64,000 bases of DNA from Acidobacteriota bacterium (GTDB lineage Bacteria; Acidobacteriota; Terriglobia; Terriglobales; Acidobacteriaceae). Positions 8,529-17,421 of the stretch are shown here, one piece after another. The notes under the pieces were generated by a model that worked only from the letters and a program-made list of their open reading frames with translations, made no database searches and was not told the origin of the DNA. Each line of letters opens with the position of its first letter. Position 1 is the first letter of the stretch. The stretch is from positions 496,001 through 560,000 of the forward strand of contig JACPYL010000012.1 in NCBI GenBank assembly GCA_016196065.1, given 5' to 3'. The position numbers and the translations under genes are program-made.

Positions 8529-9689
8529 TCAGTCTGCTGCCACCGCGCCCGAACCTTTGCCTCCGGCCACTTCGCGGTAGATGGCAAGAATTCTTTCCAC
8601 CGAACTGGTCCACGAGAAACGTTTGGCCTGATCGTAGCCTCGCTGCTTCATACGCGTACGAAGCGCCGGATCCAGCAGCGCTCTCTGCAGCGCTCGTTGA
8701 ATTTCAAAAACGTTCTCTGGATTCACCAGCAGCGCCGCATTGCCCGCCACTTCCGGCAGACTCGATGTGTTCGACGTCACTACTGGAGTTCCGTGTGCCA
8801 TCGCTTCGAGCGGGGGTAATCCAAAGCCCTCGTAGAGCGATGGGAAGACGAAGACCTTGGCCACGTCGTAAAAAATTCTCAACACTTCGATCGGAACGAA
8901 ACCAAGGAATCGCACATCATTCTGTACGCCGCTCCGGACCACTGTACGCCGCAGGCCAGGATGTCCGGAAAGATCGTCGCCGATGATGATCAGCTTCAGA
9001 TCCGGTAGTTGCTGTTCTTTTTCCAGCTCGGTTTTCAGCGCCGAGAACGCCTCGATCGTTCGCACCACATTCTTGTGCGGACGAATCGCACCCGCATACA
9101 GTAGAAACGGATAATTCACCTGGTATCGCTCGGCGATCAGATCGCGGTCCGCGTGCGATGCGTGTCCATGGAGGAAGCGCTCGTCGATCGCGTTGTACAC
9201 CACTTCCATACGCTCGTCTGGAATGGCAAAAGTTTTTTGGACTTCACTCCGTGTGAACTGCGAGACGGCAAGAACCCGCGCCGCCTTCCGAAGCGCCCGT
9301 CGAGTCAGTTGCAGTTGCAAATTGCGCCGAATATTCGAGCGGTCGCGCGCGCCGTACATGTGGTCCAGCAGATCGTGGACCGTCACCACGTACGGACAAG
9401 GCAGCCCGCGCGGAATCCAGAACAGATGCGGGATGTGAACGACATCGCACTGCAACCGCCGCACAATCGCCCGGAACTCCAACCCGCCCTTCACGGTGTT
9501 TTCCAGATCGGCTAACGGTACTGCGTGGAAATTGGGCGGCAGCGGGCCGCACTCGTCGACTTTGGCAGGCATGCCAATCAGGAAATAGTCGCTCTCGCGA
9601 TCCAGGCGAGCCAGCGTCCGGACCACGTTGCGGATATAGGTGCCAATCCCGAATTCCGTCATGCGACGGATGTCGATGGCGACTTTCAC
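8529..9689 (-). CDS. Family 4 (GT-B) glycosyltransferase
   Basis: The 386-residue protein has the GT4 two-domain GT-B fold. The N-terminal domain begins MKVAIDIRRM and carries the FGIGTYIRNV loop. The C-terminal donor-binding domain carries the E-x7-E signature in YEGFGLPPLEAMAHGTPVV, then TSNTSSLPEVAGNAA. It adds sugars from nucleotide-sugar donors on the cytoplasmic side, as in capsule, O-antigen or glycolipid synthesis. It lies upstream of the GT39 gene on the same strand, and the two may serve one surface polysaccharide or glycolipid pathway. The acceptor is unknown. Confidence 0.87.
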   Translation of the reverse strand: MKVAIDIRRMTEFGIGTYIRNVVRTLARLDRESDYFLIGMPAKVDECGPLPPNFHAVPLADLENTVKGGLEFRAIVRRLQCDVVHIPHLFWIPRGLPCPYVVTVHDLLDHMYGARDRSNIRRNLQLQLTRRALRKAARVLAVSQFTRSEVQKTFAIPDERMEVVYNAIDERFLHGHASHADRDLIAERYQVNYPFLLYAGAIRPHKNVVRTIEAFSALKTELEKEQQLPDLKLIIIGDDLSGHPGLRRTVVRSGVQNDVRFLGFVPIEVLRIFYDVAKVFVFPSLYEGFGLPPLEAMAHGTPVVTSNTSSLPEVAGNAALLVNPENVFEIQRALQRALLDPALRTRMKQRGYDQAKRFSWTSSVERILAIYREVAGGKGSGAVAAD

Positions 9690-9770
9690 GAAAGGAATTT
9701 AAACACAGTGAAGGTGCCTACCGCAGTATTTCGTTCGAGGGTCGTATATAACAAGCCCTTCCCTAGATTC

Positions 9771-9844
9771 TGTCATCCCGAACGAAGTGAGGGATCTGCA
9801 GTCCCCGGCAAGATGCAGATCCCTCGCTTCGCTCGGGATGACAG
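9771..9844. repeat. Long imperfect inverted repeat (REP/ERIC-like)
   Basis: The 74-bp element begins TGTCATCCCGAACGAAGTGA and ends with its near-perfect complement, giving arms of about 29 bp around a short loop. It lies between the divergent GT4 gene and the SDR gene end. Intergenic elements with the core GTCATCCCGA...TCGGGATGAC are common dispersed repeats in bacterial genomes. It could act as a bidirectional terminator or as a mobile repeat; no T-run follows. Confidence 0.8.
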
Positions 9845-9925
9845 TATCTTTTGAGGATAGGAATGGCAGTTCTATTGAAGATAGGAATGACAGTTCCGTT
9901 GAGGGTAGGAAGGCGACGCTGCAGG
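9845..9925. repeat. Three degenerate tandem copies of a ~25-bp unit
   Basis: Three successive units share the pattern TTGAgGATAGGAATGaCAGTTC: about 9851-9874, 9875-9898 and 9899-9920, the last one decayed. They lie directly beside the long inverted repeat, so the two may have arisen together. The array is too short and too irregular for a CRISPR. Confidence 0.6.
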
Positions 9926-10696
9926 TCACCGGTGGCGCAGTCGCAAACTCTCCCAACTCCCGTCGGAGGCCCATCCGCCATCGACTGAAAGCGCATGGCC
10001 ATTGACGAAACTGCTCTGCATTGGGTCGGCGAGGAACGCGACTGCCTGCGCGATGTCGTCGGGAGTCGCGAAACGCGCCATCGGCACGCGTCCCGTGATA
10101 TCGCTGTCCGCATACAGGCCCGCGTCCTGCGCGGAGTCATCCATCGGCGTCTTCACCCATCCCGGACACACCGCATTGCACCGAACGCCTCGTCCACCCC
10201 ACTCCGCTGCGAGCGTGCGCGTTAGTCCGATGAGTCCGTGTTTCGAAGTGTTGTAAGCCGCGCGATCCGCCACTCCTAGCAATCCTGCCACCGACGCGAT
10301 GTTGATGATGCTCCCCGACCGCTGTCGCAACATGATGCGCCCGAAGGCGCGGCAGAGAAGAAACGGCCCAAGCAGATTGATGTCCATCACGCGCCGCCAT
10401 TCCGCGGCCGTGATGTTTTCCGCCGGCGTAATCGAACTGACGCCGGCATTGTTGACCAGCACATCGATGCGTCCGAAGTGGTTCATCACCAACTCCGCCA
10501 TGCGCGCGACGGCGGATTCGTCCGCAACATCGCCCAGCACTTCGACGGCATCAACGCCCTGACTCTTTACGCGGGCGAGTGTCTCGGAAGGCGACCGCAA
10601 GTCATTCAGCGCGAGCGAGAACCCGCGCTCGGCAAGGACTTCAGCCGTACGTTGTCCGATGCCTTGGGCGGAGCCGGTAACGAGGGCTACTTTCAT
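9926..10696 (-). CDS. SDR-family oxidoreductase
   Basis: The 256-residue protein is a classical short-chain dehydrogenase/reductase. Visible features are the cofactor-binding TGSAQGIG near residue 7, NNAG near 86, the catalytic serine region (IINIASVAG), the YNTSK active-site motif near 153, and a C-terminal FVNGHALSVDGGW typical of FabG-like enzymes. It should oxidise or reduce a hydroxyl/keto group with NAD(P)(H). The substrate cannot be read from the sequence. It stands alone on the minus strand downstream of the 169-residue membrane-protein gene. Confidence 0.88.
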   Translation of the reverse strand: MKVALVTGSAQGIGQRTAEVLAERGFSLALNDLRSPSETLARVKSQGVDAVEVLGDVADESAVARMAELVMNHFGRIDVLVNNAGVSSITPAENITAAEWRRVMDINLLGPFLLCRAFGRIMLRQRSGSIINIASVAGLLGVADRAAYNTSKHGLIGLTRTLAAEWGGRGVRCNAVCPGWVKTPMDDSAQDAGLYADSDITGRVPMARFATPDDIAQAVAFLADPMQSSFVNGHALSVDGGWASDGSWESLRLRHR

Positions 10697-10732
10697 GAGT
10701 CGTATCTCATATCTGGACGGAATACCGCGAGA

Positions 10733-11236
10733 CTACCTGGTGCCAAGACGGATAATGAAATGAAACACCCAAGGCACCGCCGCGATCACTGCAACAGCTT
10801 TCACCCAGACGATAGCCACGCGCGCCCAGTCGATAGGCTTTTTGGCTAGCACCTGGAATTCTTTGCTGCCCTGTTCACGAAAAAATCGATAGGTCGCGGT
10901 GGGGACAAGAGGGAAGAAAAATATCACCACGAAAAGCGTTGCGTTGTATTCCTCTCCGACTCCGCGTACTTCGACGTTTGATCGCCCGTACAGGCGCTTT
11001 CCCATTCCTTGCCCAGACAGTCCCAGCCTGCCCAGATTTAGGTCGTCAAAGTGTTTGTCTTGAGCCTGCTGGGCCGAGAAAGCTGCCAAGCGCTCCGGTG
11101 CGTCGAGGCTTCTCCGCCGCAGTTCGGTCGATAGAACTCGTTGCGCTTCCTCGGTCAGCGAATCGAATTCGAGGGCCAGAGTAAGCAGTTCATCGTCGGA
11201 CTTGGTTGCGTAATCGGGACCGATTCGATCATCCAT
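10733..11236 (-). CDS. Conserved hypothetical protein with two C-terminal membrane helices
   Basis: About 167 residues. The N-terminal half is soluble and helical and carries an acidic region, SDDELLTLALEFDSLTEEAQ. It is followed by two hydrophobic stretches, one around FVVIFFFPLVPTATYRFF and one at the C-terminus (VAVIAAVPWVFHFII). I do not recognise a named domain. It lies between the SDR and glyA genes on the same strand, 21 bases from glyA's stop, so it may be the last but one gene of a glyA transcript. The ATG at 11236 is preferred over an in-frame TTG six bases upstream. Confidence 0.65.
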   Translation of the reverse strand: MDDRIGPDYATKSDDELLTLALEFDSLTEEAQRVLSTELRRRSLDAPERLAAFSAQQAQDKHFDDLNLGRLGLSGQGMGKRLYGRSNVEVRGVGEEYNATLFVVIFFFPLVPTATYRFFREQGSKEFQVLAKKPIDWARVAIVWVKAVAVIAAVPWVFHFIIRLGTR

Positions 11237-11257
11237 GGGCAAAACGGTGCCGCGGAT

Positions 11258-12541
11258 CTACGCTCTGACTTCCGCCTTGGCCCGCCGCTCCGCATATAGA
11301 GGAAATTCCTCGGCGAGTTCCAGCACTTGAGCCCGGATCTTGGCCAGCGCGCCCGCGTCCGTCCGATGATGCAGCGCCTCCGCGATAAAGTGCGCGATCT
11401 GCCGCATCTCCGGCTCTTTCATTCCGCGCGTCGTCATTGCCGGAGTCCCGACGCGAATGCCGCTCGGCTTCATCGGCGGATTCACGTCGAACGGAATCGC
11501 ATTCTTGTTCACCGTGATGCCCGCTTCTCCCAGTGCCTTTTCCGCTTCGCTGCCCAGCATACCTTTGGCGAACACATCGACCAGCATGACGTGCGTATCC
11601 GTTCCACCCGAAACGATGCGGAAACCTTCGGTAGCCAGCGACTCCGCCATCACCTTGGCATTTGCGACAACCTGGCGCGCATATTCCTTGAAACTCGGTT
11701 GCATCGCTTCGAGGAAGCACACGGCTTTCGCGGCGACAATGTGGACGAGTGGTCCGCCCTGAATACCCGGGAAAATATTCTTATCGATAGCCGCGCCAAA
11801 CTCTTGCTTGCTGAGAATCATTCCCGCCCGCGGGCCGCGCAATGTCTTGTGCGTCGTCGAAGTCACAATGTGCGCGTGCGGCACCGGCGACGGATGCGCG
11901 CCGCCTGCCACCAGTCCTGAGAAATGCGCCATATCGACCAGGTAGAGCGCGCCAATCTTGTCCGCAATCTGGCGCATGCGTGCGAAATCAATAATCCGCG
12001 GATACGCACTGCCTCCGCCGATAATCAGCTTTGGACGTTCCTCCTCAGCGATCCGTTCCAATTCGTCGTAGTCGATGGTCTCGGTTTCCTTGGTGACGCC
12101 GTAAGGAATCACTTTGTAAGTCTTGCCCGAGAAATTCAGATGATGCCCATGCGTGAGATGCCCGCCGTGCGCCAGGTTGAGTCCGAGAATCGTATCGCCC
12201 GGCTGGAGCACGGAAAAGAACGCTCCCATATTTGCCTGCGACCCCGAATGCGGCTGGACGTTGGCATGTTCGGCGCCGAACAGTTTCTTGGCGCGCTCGC
12301 GAGCCAGTTCTTCCACCACGTCGGTGAATTCGCAGCCGCCGTAATAGCGTTTGCCGGGATAACCTTCCGCATATTTGTTCGTGAACACGGAGCCGGCCGC
12401 TTCGAGCACGGCTTCGCTGACAAAGTTCTCGGAAGCAATCAGCTCCAGCCCTTCATGCTGGCGGCGAGCTTCGTTATCAATCGCGTTGGCGATCTCGGGA
12501 TCGACTTCATACAGCGGGCGGTACATCGATGAATTGTTCAT
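11258..12541 (-). CDS. glyA: Serine hydroxymethyltransferase
   Basis: The product of about 427 residues matches the full length of bacterial GlyA. It interconverts serine and glycine while loading tetrahydrofolate with a one-carbon unit, using PLP in the cytoplasm. Visible signatures are [12 protein letters not shown] near the N-terminus, [11 protein letters not shown], the PLP-lysine motif [11 protein letters not shown], and the C-terminal [10 protein letters not shown]. The start is set at the ATG (12541); a GTG three codons earlier is possible, and neither has a clear Shine-Dalgarno sequence. Confidence 0.95.
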   Translation of the reverse strand: MNNSSMYRPLYEVDPEIANAIDNEARRQHEGLELIASENFVSEAVLEAAGSVFTNKYAEGYPGKRYYGGCEFTDVVEELARERAKKLFGAEHANVQPHSGSQANMGAFFSVLQPGDTILGLNLAHGGHLTHGHHLNFSGKTYKVIPYGVTKETETIDYDELERIAEEERPKLIIGGGSAYPRIIDFARMRQIADKIGALYLVDMAHFSGLVAGGAHPSPVPHAHIVTSTTHKTLRGPRAGMILSKQEFGAAIDKNIFPGIQGGPLVHIVAAKAVCFLEAMQPSFKEYARQVVANAKVMAESLATEGFRIVSGGTDTHVMLVDVFAKGMLGSEAEKALGEAGITVNKNAIPFDVNPPMKPSGIRVGTPAMTTRGMKEPEMRQIAHFIAEALHHRTDAGALAKIRAQVLELAEEFPLYAERRAKAEVRA

Positions 12542-13074
12542 AGCGGGCACGGATTATTTTACCCCGTAACCTCCGATTGGCATGACTTCACTACGAATTT
12601 GTGATTTGCGGATGTAGGGCGAAGCTTTGCTGTTTCTTGGGCAGAGTTCGGGCACGAAAAAAGGAAGAAATTGGAATCCCCGTGAACGGCACCTCACTGG
12701 GGGAATCAAGAAAGTACAAAGTGGCAGAAACGATCAAAAGCGCATTAGTTTTCGAAGCTGTCCGGCTGCTCGGCTGGGCGTGAGTGGACTTTCCCCTCAT
12801 CCAAATCATCAGCCCGGAGGGCTGACCGACCCTAGCCCAGCGCTTCAGCGCTGGGTAGCCATCAAGTGGATGAATCAAGTCCCGGAGGGACGGCTGACGG
12901 TACCCGCTCTTTACTTCCCAATCTGAGCACAGGAATCAAGATCGTAAAAAGTGGGATAACCGATTCAAAGCCTGAGGCATGCTGCCTGAACCGAAGTCAG
13001 TTCTAAGGTCAAAGTGGGACAGGCAGGTTCCGCGAACCAAGGGAGTTAACATCATCCCGTCCCGGAGCTCGGCG
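12542..13074. other. Intergenic stretch with dispersed-repeat hairpins
   Basis: No convincing gene lies in these 533 bases; the short open frames lack ribosome-binding sites and family features. The stretch holds an exact palindrome (arms CCCAGCGCT/AGCGCTGGG, 12836-12855) flanked by two short hairpin-like motifs around CCCGGAGGG and TCCCGGAGGGA. Similar sequences recur elsewhere in this window, which suggests dispersed repeats rather than a regulatory leader. Confidence 0.6.
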
Positions 13075-13641
13075 TCACTCCCGTCCCACTCCTAGCGCAT
13101 CCGCGACCCGATTGATGTAGTTGAACCAGGACGCAATCAGCGTGATCTGAAGAATCGCCTTGTCGTCAAATCCCACGCCGCGCAAGCCTGCGTGATCCTC
13201 TTTCGAGACCTTCGTTGCATCCTTCGTGATCTTCACCACGTAGTCCAACATGAGGCGTTCCTGCGGCGTGATCGGAGCAGTCATGTAGTCGCGCTCCAGC
13301 GCCTCCACCATTTCTTTGTCTAAAGTCACGCGACGCAGAAACTCTGCGTGAGACTCGATTCAATACACGCACCGGTTGGTCACCGAGACCATGGTCGCGA
13401 TCATTTCGTGATGCCGTCGTTCCAGCGGCAGGTCCGGAGACATCAGCGACCCAAACGTGGCGAACGCATGATAAAGAGCCGGCGGAATCAGGGAGTGCGA
13501 TTCCACGATCTGCGCCCCACCACCTTCGGAAGGATGCACCGGCGTCGCATATTCGACGGGATAAAGGTGCCGTTGTCCCTCAGCCGCGCGCCGCAGTTCC
13601 TCATCCGCTTCCGCCAGCGGAATCGTTTTGATCCAAGCCAT
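13075..13641 (-). CDS. Peroxidase-related (AhpD/CMD-family) protein with in-frame UGA: candidate selenoprotein
   Basis: Two same-frame open segments (13641-13363 and 13359-13075) are separated by one TGA at 13360-13362. Read through, they make a 188-residue protein that aligns end to end with the uncharacterised peroxidase-related branch of the carboxymuconolactone decarboxylase/AhpD fold. The family active site is CxxC in an N-x-C-x-YC context; here it reads NRCVY-UGA-IESHAEF, so the UGA (codon 94) replaces exactly the second catalytic cysteine. The downstream part ([28 protein letters not shown]) is well conserved. A hairpin lies 10 nt after the UGA. Selenocysteine insertion fits better than a nonsense mutation. 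Selenocysteine genes are not in this window. The enzyme would reduce peroxides. Confidence 0.8.
13333..13349 (-). promoter_or_regulatory. Candidate bacterial SECIS hairpin
   Basis: On the minus strand ACGCAG-AGUUU-CUGCGU forms a perfect 6-bp stem with a 5-nt loop. It starts 10 nt and its loop starts 16 nt after the UGA at 13360-13362. Bacterial SECIS elements lie directly after the UGA, within the coding sequence, with the apical loop roughly 16-37 nt away and a G among its first loop bases; here G is the second loop base. The match is structural only. Confidence 0.6.
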
Positions 13642-13976
13642 GGTCGACCTGCTCCTGTTCAGAAGTGTCCCGCCCGATGCAGGCGTCCCGAAACCTTACA
13701 CGGGGCCTCCGACAATTGCCAATAGCGCGAAAATGTTAGTCGCCCCGCGATTACTTTTGACCGCGTCCGCCCTACTCCCAATGGAGTCTCCACGCCGTCG
13801 CGGTCGGCGGTAGAATAAACACGGCCTTGTGATCTGGCTCACCGCGCTGCCCGTCGGCAGTCGCTAACTTCATGTGAGCCAGTAGTGTGAGGGCCTGTTT
13901 TCGGCGATTTGTGCTGCCTGCGGTATGCAGTCCATGGCCTCGCACTGCGCCCTGCTGCTACTCCTTGGAGGCTTTG

Positions 13977-15284
13977 ATGCCGCAAGATTCTCTGACCATT
14001 ACCGACAACCGCACTGGCCAGACCTATACCCTCCCCGTCGAAAATGGAACCATTCGCGCGATGGATCTCCGCAAGATCAAGACCGATCCCGAAGACTTCG
14101 GCCTGATGACCTACGATCCCGCCTTCATGAACACGGCATCTTGCCGCAGCGCGATCACCTACATCGACGGCGACAAAGGCATCCTCCGTTATCGCGGATA
14201 TCCCATCGAAGTCCTCGCCGAGCATTGCACGTATCTGGAAGTTGCCTACCTGATCATGTTCGGCGAACTGCCTACCGCCGCCCAGTTGAAAGAGTGGGTG
14301 TTCGAGATCACCCATCACACCATGCTGCACGAGACTACCAAGAAATTCATGGAAGGTTTCCGCTACAACGCGCATCCGATGGTGATGCTGGTCAGCACGG
14401 TAGCCGCCCTTTCGAACGTGTATCCCGATTCCAGAAAGATCGATGACCCCGCCAGCCGCCTGCTGCAAGTCAAGCGCCTGATCGGCAAGCTCCCGTCGAT
14501 CGCGGCGATGTCTTATCGCCACATGGTCGGATTTCCGTACGTCTATCCCGACAACGATCTCACCTACACCGAAAATTTCATGAACATGTTGTGGAAGATG
14601 GTCGAGCCGAAATACGCTGCCAATCCAGTCATCGCGCGCGCTCTCGACATTCTTTTCATTCTGCATGCGGACCACGAACAGAATTGCAGCACCAATGCGA
14701 TGCGTGCGGTGGGCAGTTCGCATACCGATCCGTACCTCGCCACCTCGGCCGCTGCTGCTGCCCTCTCCGGACCGCTCCATGGCGGAGCAAACGAGGAAGT
14801 CCTGCGTATGCTCGACGAGATCGGCTCCAAAGACAATGTCCCTGCCTACATCAAGAAAATCAAGGAAGGCAAAGGCAAGCTCATGGGATTCGGTCACCGC
14901 GTCTACAAGAACTACGATCCGCGCGCGAAAATCATCAAGTGGGCCGCCGACCGCGTCTTCGAGATCACTGGACGCAACACAAAAATCGAGATCGCCCTCG
15001 AACTCGAACGCATCGCGCTCGAAGACGATTATTTCGTGACCCGCAAGCTCTATCCCAACGTCGATTTCTATTCCGGGATCATGTACCAGGCCATGGGTTT
15101 CAAGCCGGAAATGTTCACGGTGCTGTTCGCGATTCCGCGAGCCGCAGGATGGCTGGCCCAGTGGCAGGAAATGCTCACCGACCCGGAACAGAAAATCGCT
15201 CGCCCGCGCCAGGTCTGGATCGGCCACGAAACCCGTCCCTTCGTACCGATGGAGCAGCGAGGCACCGGAGTTACGGCGCGGTAG
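13977..15284 (+). CDS. gltA: Citrate synthase
   Basis: The 435-residue protein is a type II citrate synthase, which condenses oxaloacetate and acetyl-CoA at entry to the TCA cycle. Visible features are the N-terminal domain (MPQDSLTITDNRTG) that type II enzymes carry, the histidine motif LHGGANEEV, the GFGHRVYKNYDPRA motif with the second catalytic histidine, and the aspartate region near VDFYSGIMYQAMG. The frame is open 30 codons further upstream, but a TTGGAGG ribosome-binding site at 13965-13971 fixes the start at the ATG at 13977. Confidence 0.95.
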   Translation: MPQDSLTITDNRTGQTYTLPVENGTIRAMDLRKIKTDPEDFGLMTYDPAFMNTASCRSAITYIDGDKGILRYRGYPIEVLAEHCTYLEVAYLIMFGELPTAAQLKEWVFEITHHTMLHETTKKFMEGFRYNAHPMVMLVSTVAALSNVYPDSRKIDDPASRLLQVKRLIGKLPSIAAMSYRHMVGFPYVYPDNDLTYTENFMNMLWKMVEPKYAANPVIARALDILFILHADHEQNCSTNAMRAVGSSHTDPYLATSAAAAALSGPLHGGANEEVLRMLDEIGSKDNVPAYIKKIKEGKGKLMGFGHRVYKNYDPRAKIIKWAADRVFEITGRNTKIEIALELERIALEDDYFVTRKLYPNVDFYSGIMYQAMGFKPEMFTVLFAIPRAAGWLAQWQEMLTDPEQKIARPRQVWIGHETRPFVPMEQRGTGVTAR

Positions 15285-15315
15285 AGAAATCAGGCGTGCA
15301 TGTGATCGCCCAGTT

Positions 15316-15334
15316 GCCCGAAGCAAGTTCGGGC
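15316..15334 (+). terminator. Hairpin after gltA, possible weak terminator
   Basis: GCCCGAA-gcaag-TTCGGGC forms a perfect 7-bp stem 31 bases after the gltA stop, followed by GCTAATATTT. The T-run is poor, so it may be a weak terminator or a transcript-end stabiliser. It also lies in the leader of the next gene, 16 bases before its ATG. Confidence 0.45.
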
Positions 15335-15350
15335 GCTAATATTTCGTTCC

Positions 15351-15926
15351 ATGCCGAGCGTCGACCGCCGTACTCTCCTTTACCTGTTCGGAATCGCATC
15401 CGTCACTCCGCTGTTGCCCGCGCAGACGACGGCCACCAGTACGGTGGTCGTGGCGAATCCCGGCGAGAGCCGGTTCGCGTTTTCCACCCAGCAACAAGCC
15501 AAGCTGACTCCCTGCAAGCTGACTTCCGCCGACAGCGGAGGCACTATGACTGCTTTTGAGCTGAGCGCCATGCCGCAGACGGGCCCGTACCTGCACGTCC
15601 ATCATCGGGAGGACGAGTGGTACTACGTGCTCTCGGGAGAATTCCTTTTCAAGGCCGGAGCCGAATCCCACACTCTGCCGACCGGCGCGAGTATCTGGCT
15701 GCCGCGTAACATTCCCCACACTTGGGCCAACACGTCGAACGCGGAGGCCAAACTGATCCTGGTCTGCCAACCGGGCGGATTCGAGAAGTTCTTTGAAGAG
15801 ATGGGAAATGAGATGGCGAAGGCGTCCTCGGCCGAAGCCCAGCAGAAAATGAAAGAAGTGATGGCCAAGTATGGGATGGAGTTGTTGGGACCTCCACTGT
15901 TCAAGCCTTTGCGGGCGGGGCACTGA
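15351..15926 (+). CDS. Exported quercetinase-like cupin
   Basis: The 191-residue protein begins MPSVDRRTLLYLFGIASVTP, a signal sequence with an RR pair that may be a Tat signal, cleaved near LPAQ. One cupin domain follows (about 55-150) with the metal motif HVHHREDEWYYVLSGEF and the second motif around IPHTWAN. The C-terminal 40 residues are helical and charged. Related cupins are annotated as quercetin dioxygenase-like, but the substrate is unknown. The gene follows gltA by 66 bases and may be read with it. Confidence 0.8.
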   Translation: MPSVDRRTLLYLFGIASVTPLLPAQTTATSTVVVANPGESRFAFSTQQQAKLTPCKLTSADSGGTMTAFELSAMPQTGPYLHVHHREDEWYYVLSGEFLFKAGAESHTLPTGASIWLPRNIPHTWANTSNAEAKLILVCQPGGFEKFFEEMGNEMAKASSAEAQQKMKEVMAKYGMELLGPPLFKPLRAGH

Positions 15927-16059
15927 GGAGAACGAGATTTAACCTCGATGGCGTTTAAGGAAAGTGTCAAGTAGGACAAGAGACGCGTATTCCCCTTGCA
16001 GCAAAGAGACCAGCGACCGCTCCGCTCCGCTCCAGCCGCGGCGCGGCGGCATAGGATAG

Positions 16060-16118
16060 CCCGGCACGTGAGTGCCGGGTAAGCCACGGTACGTCGACAG
16101 GAGTCCGCTTTAGCGGAC
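16060..16118. repeat. Two adjacent intergenic hairpins
   Basis: CCCGGCAC-gtga-GTGCCGGG (16060-16079) and GTCCGCT-tt-AGCGGAC (16103-16118) are both perfect stems. They lie in the 274-base gap between the cupin and response-regulator genes. They look like dispersed extragenic palindromes and have no T-runs. I see no gene in the gap. Confidence 0.6.
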
Positions 16119-16200
16119 GGCACGAGCGAACCTCCCCTTCGGAAAATCTCACGCAATGCTCCGACTATAATCATGGGATCCTGACAATCAGGCAGGCTCC

Positions 16201-17253
16201 ATGGTCGAGCGGATTCTCATCGTCGATGACGAAGAAACCATCTGCGAGATCATCTCGTCGATGCTCGTTGGTGCCGGGTACGAGTGTCAGGCCACGACTT
16301 CGGGAGTCGAGGCGCTGGCATGGCTTCGATCGGGAGCACCATTCGACCTGATAGTGTCTGACATGATGAGGCCCGGTCTCGACGGCCCGGCGTTGCTGGA
16401 GCGCGTGCTAGCCGAATTCCCCGCCATACCCCTGATCTTCGCCACCTCAGTTTACGATCATTCCATAGCTCTGGCGGCGCTGCGCAATGGGGCCCGCGGA
16501 TACCTGAACAAGCCCTTTGAGCCGGGTGAATTGTTATTCATGGTGAGCCGGGTGCTGGAGACCCACCGAATCAAGGCCCACACGGGCCCAGACAAAAGTG
16601 AGTTTGATTTATGGACGACAGCCCGGAGTGAGCAACTGCGGAAGACATTGTTAGAGATGGAGGGTGTGGATGAGGAAAAATTGGGCCATGCATGGCGCCA
16701 GCTTGATACGTACGGCGAGCAACATCGCCAGCAGGTAGCGGCGTTCGCCGCGGGAGTTGGCCGCGCCATGAATCTTTCGAAGGAGCAAATCAGCGGGCTT
16801 GCGCGCGGCGCCTTCATCCACGATGTTGGCCAGATTTCCGCCTTTCGCGACCTGCTCCTCGATTCCGGCAAACTCCTTCCACACGAACTCGCCGCTCTGT
16901 GCCGTGGCTGCAACGATGCCTATGCGATATTGAAAACGATCCCCGGCCTGAAAGACGTCGCAGAGACTGTCTATGCATATCAGGAATGTTTCGACGGTAC
17001 AGGCCACCCGCGCGGACTGAAAGGCAGCCAGATTCCATTGGAAGCGCGAATTATCACTGTTGTCCACGGGATGATTACCGCCAATTGGGGAAGGGGACAT
17101 CGCGATTACGCGCGGAGTATAGCTTCCGTTAAGGAAGAAATGCAGCGCCGGTCCGGACGACAGTACGATCCGGAAATTGTGGAGGCAATTCTCCCGATGT
17201 CCGCAGACGACTGGGAGGATGTGGATGCGGAGACGCGATTGATGCGGTGGTAA
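16201..17253 (+). CDS. Response regulator with degenerate HD-GYP output domain
   Basis: The 350-residue protein has an N-terminal receiver domain (about 3-120) with the phosphoacceptor D54 (IVSDMMRPG), the acidic pair D9/D10 and K104. The C-terminal half is an HD-GYP-like domain: HD is present (IHDVGQ, 207-208), but the GYP motif reads GTGHP (266-270), the histidine pair before it is replaced by YQ, and the usual DxxDA helix after it reads VVHGM. Intact HD-GYP domains hydrolyse cyclic di-GMP. The lost ligands suggest a non-catalytic signalling domain, which is inference. No histidine kinase gene is adjacent. Confidence 0.85.
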   Translation: MVERILIVDDEETICEIISSMLVGAGYECQATTSGVEALAWLRSGAPFDLIVSDMMRPGLDGPALLERVLAEFPAIPLIFATSVYDHSIALAALRNGARGYLNKPFEPGELLFMVSRVLETHRIKAHTGPDKSEFDLWTTARSEQLRKTLLEMEGVDEEKLGHAWRQLDTYGEQHRQQVAAFAAGVGRAMNLSKEQISGLARGAFIHDVGQISAFRDLLLDSGKLLPHELAALCRGCNDAYAILKTIPGLKDVAETVYAYQECFDGTGHPRGLKGSQIPLEARIITVVHGMITANWGRGHRDYARSIASVKEEMQRRSGRQYDPEIVEAILPMSADDWEDVDAETRLMRW

Positions 17254-17421
17254 TGGCCGCGGCGTGAAAAAATGAGAGTCGCGCGAAACAACCTACGAGG
17301 ATAGGCCCGTGGAATCCCACCTTTCGAAAACCGCGAAAGGTAGGGCACCCGTCGGCGGCCTGGGGTTCAAAGGGGGGCCACCCGCCATGGTGAATTCCAG
17401 TGCTATCGATCCCTTCATACA

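Noticed and set aside
9845-9925. CRISPR array
   Set aside because: There are only three short degenerate repeats without unique spacers of equal length, and no cas genes in the window.
13360-13362. Reading the TGA as an ordinary nonsense mutation
   Set aside because: The stop falls exactly on the catalytic second cysteine codon, the frame is intact on both sides and a hairpin follows. The pseudogene view is kept as the alternative, but is the weaker one.
13839-15326. 495-codon minus-strand frame opposite citrate synthase
   Set aside because: It is an antisense shadow; the sense frame matches full-length citrate synthase with a good ribosome-binding site.
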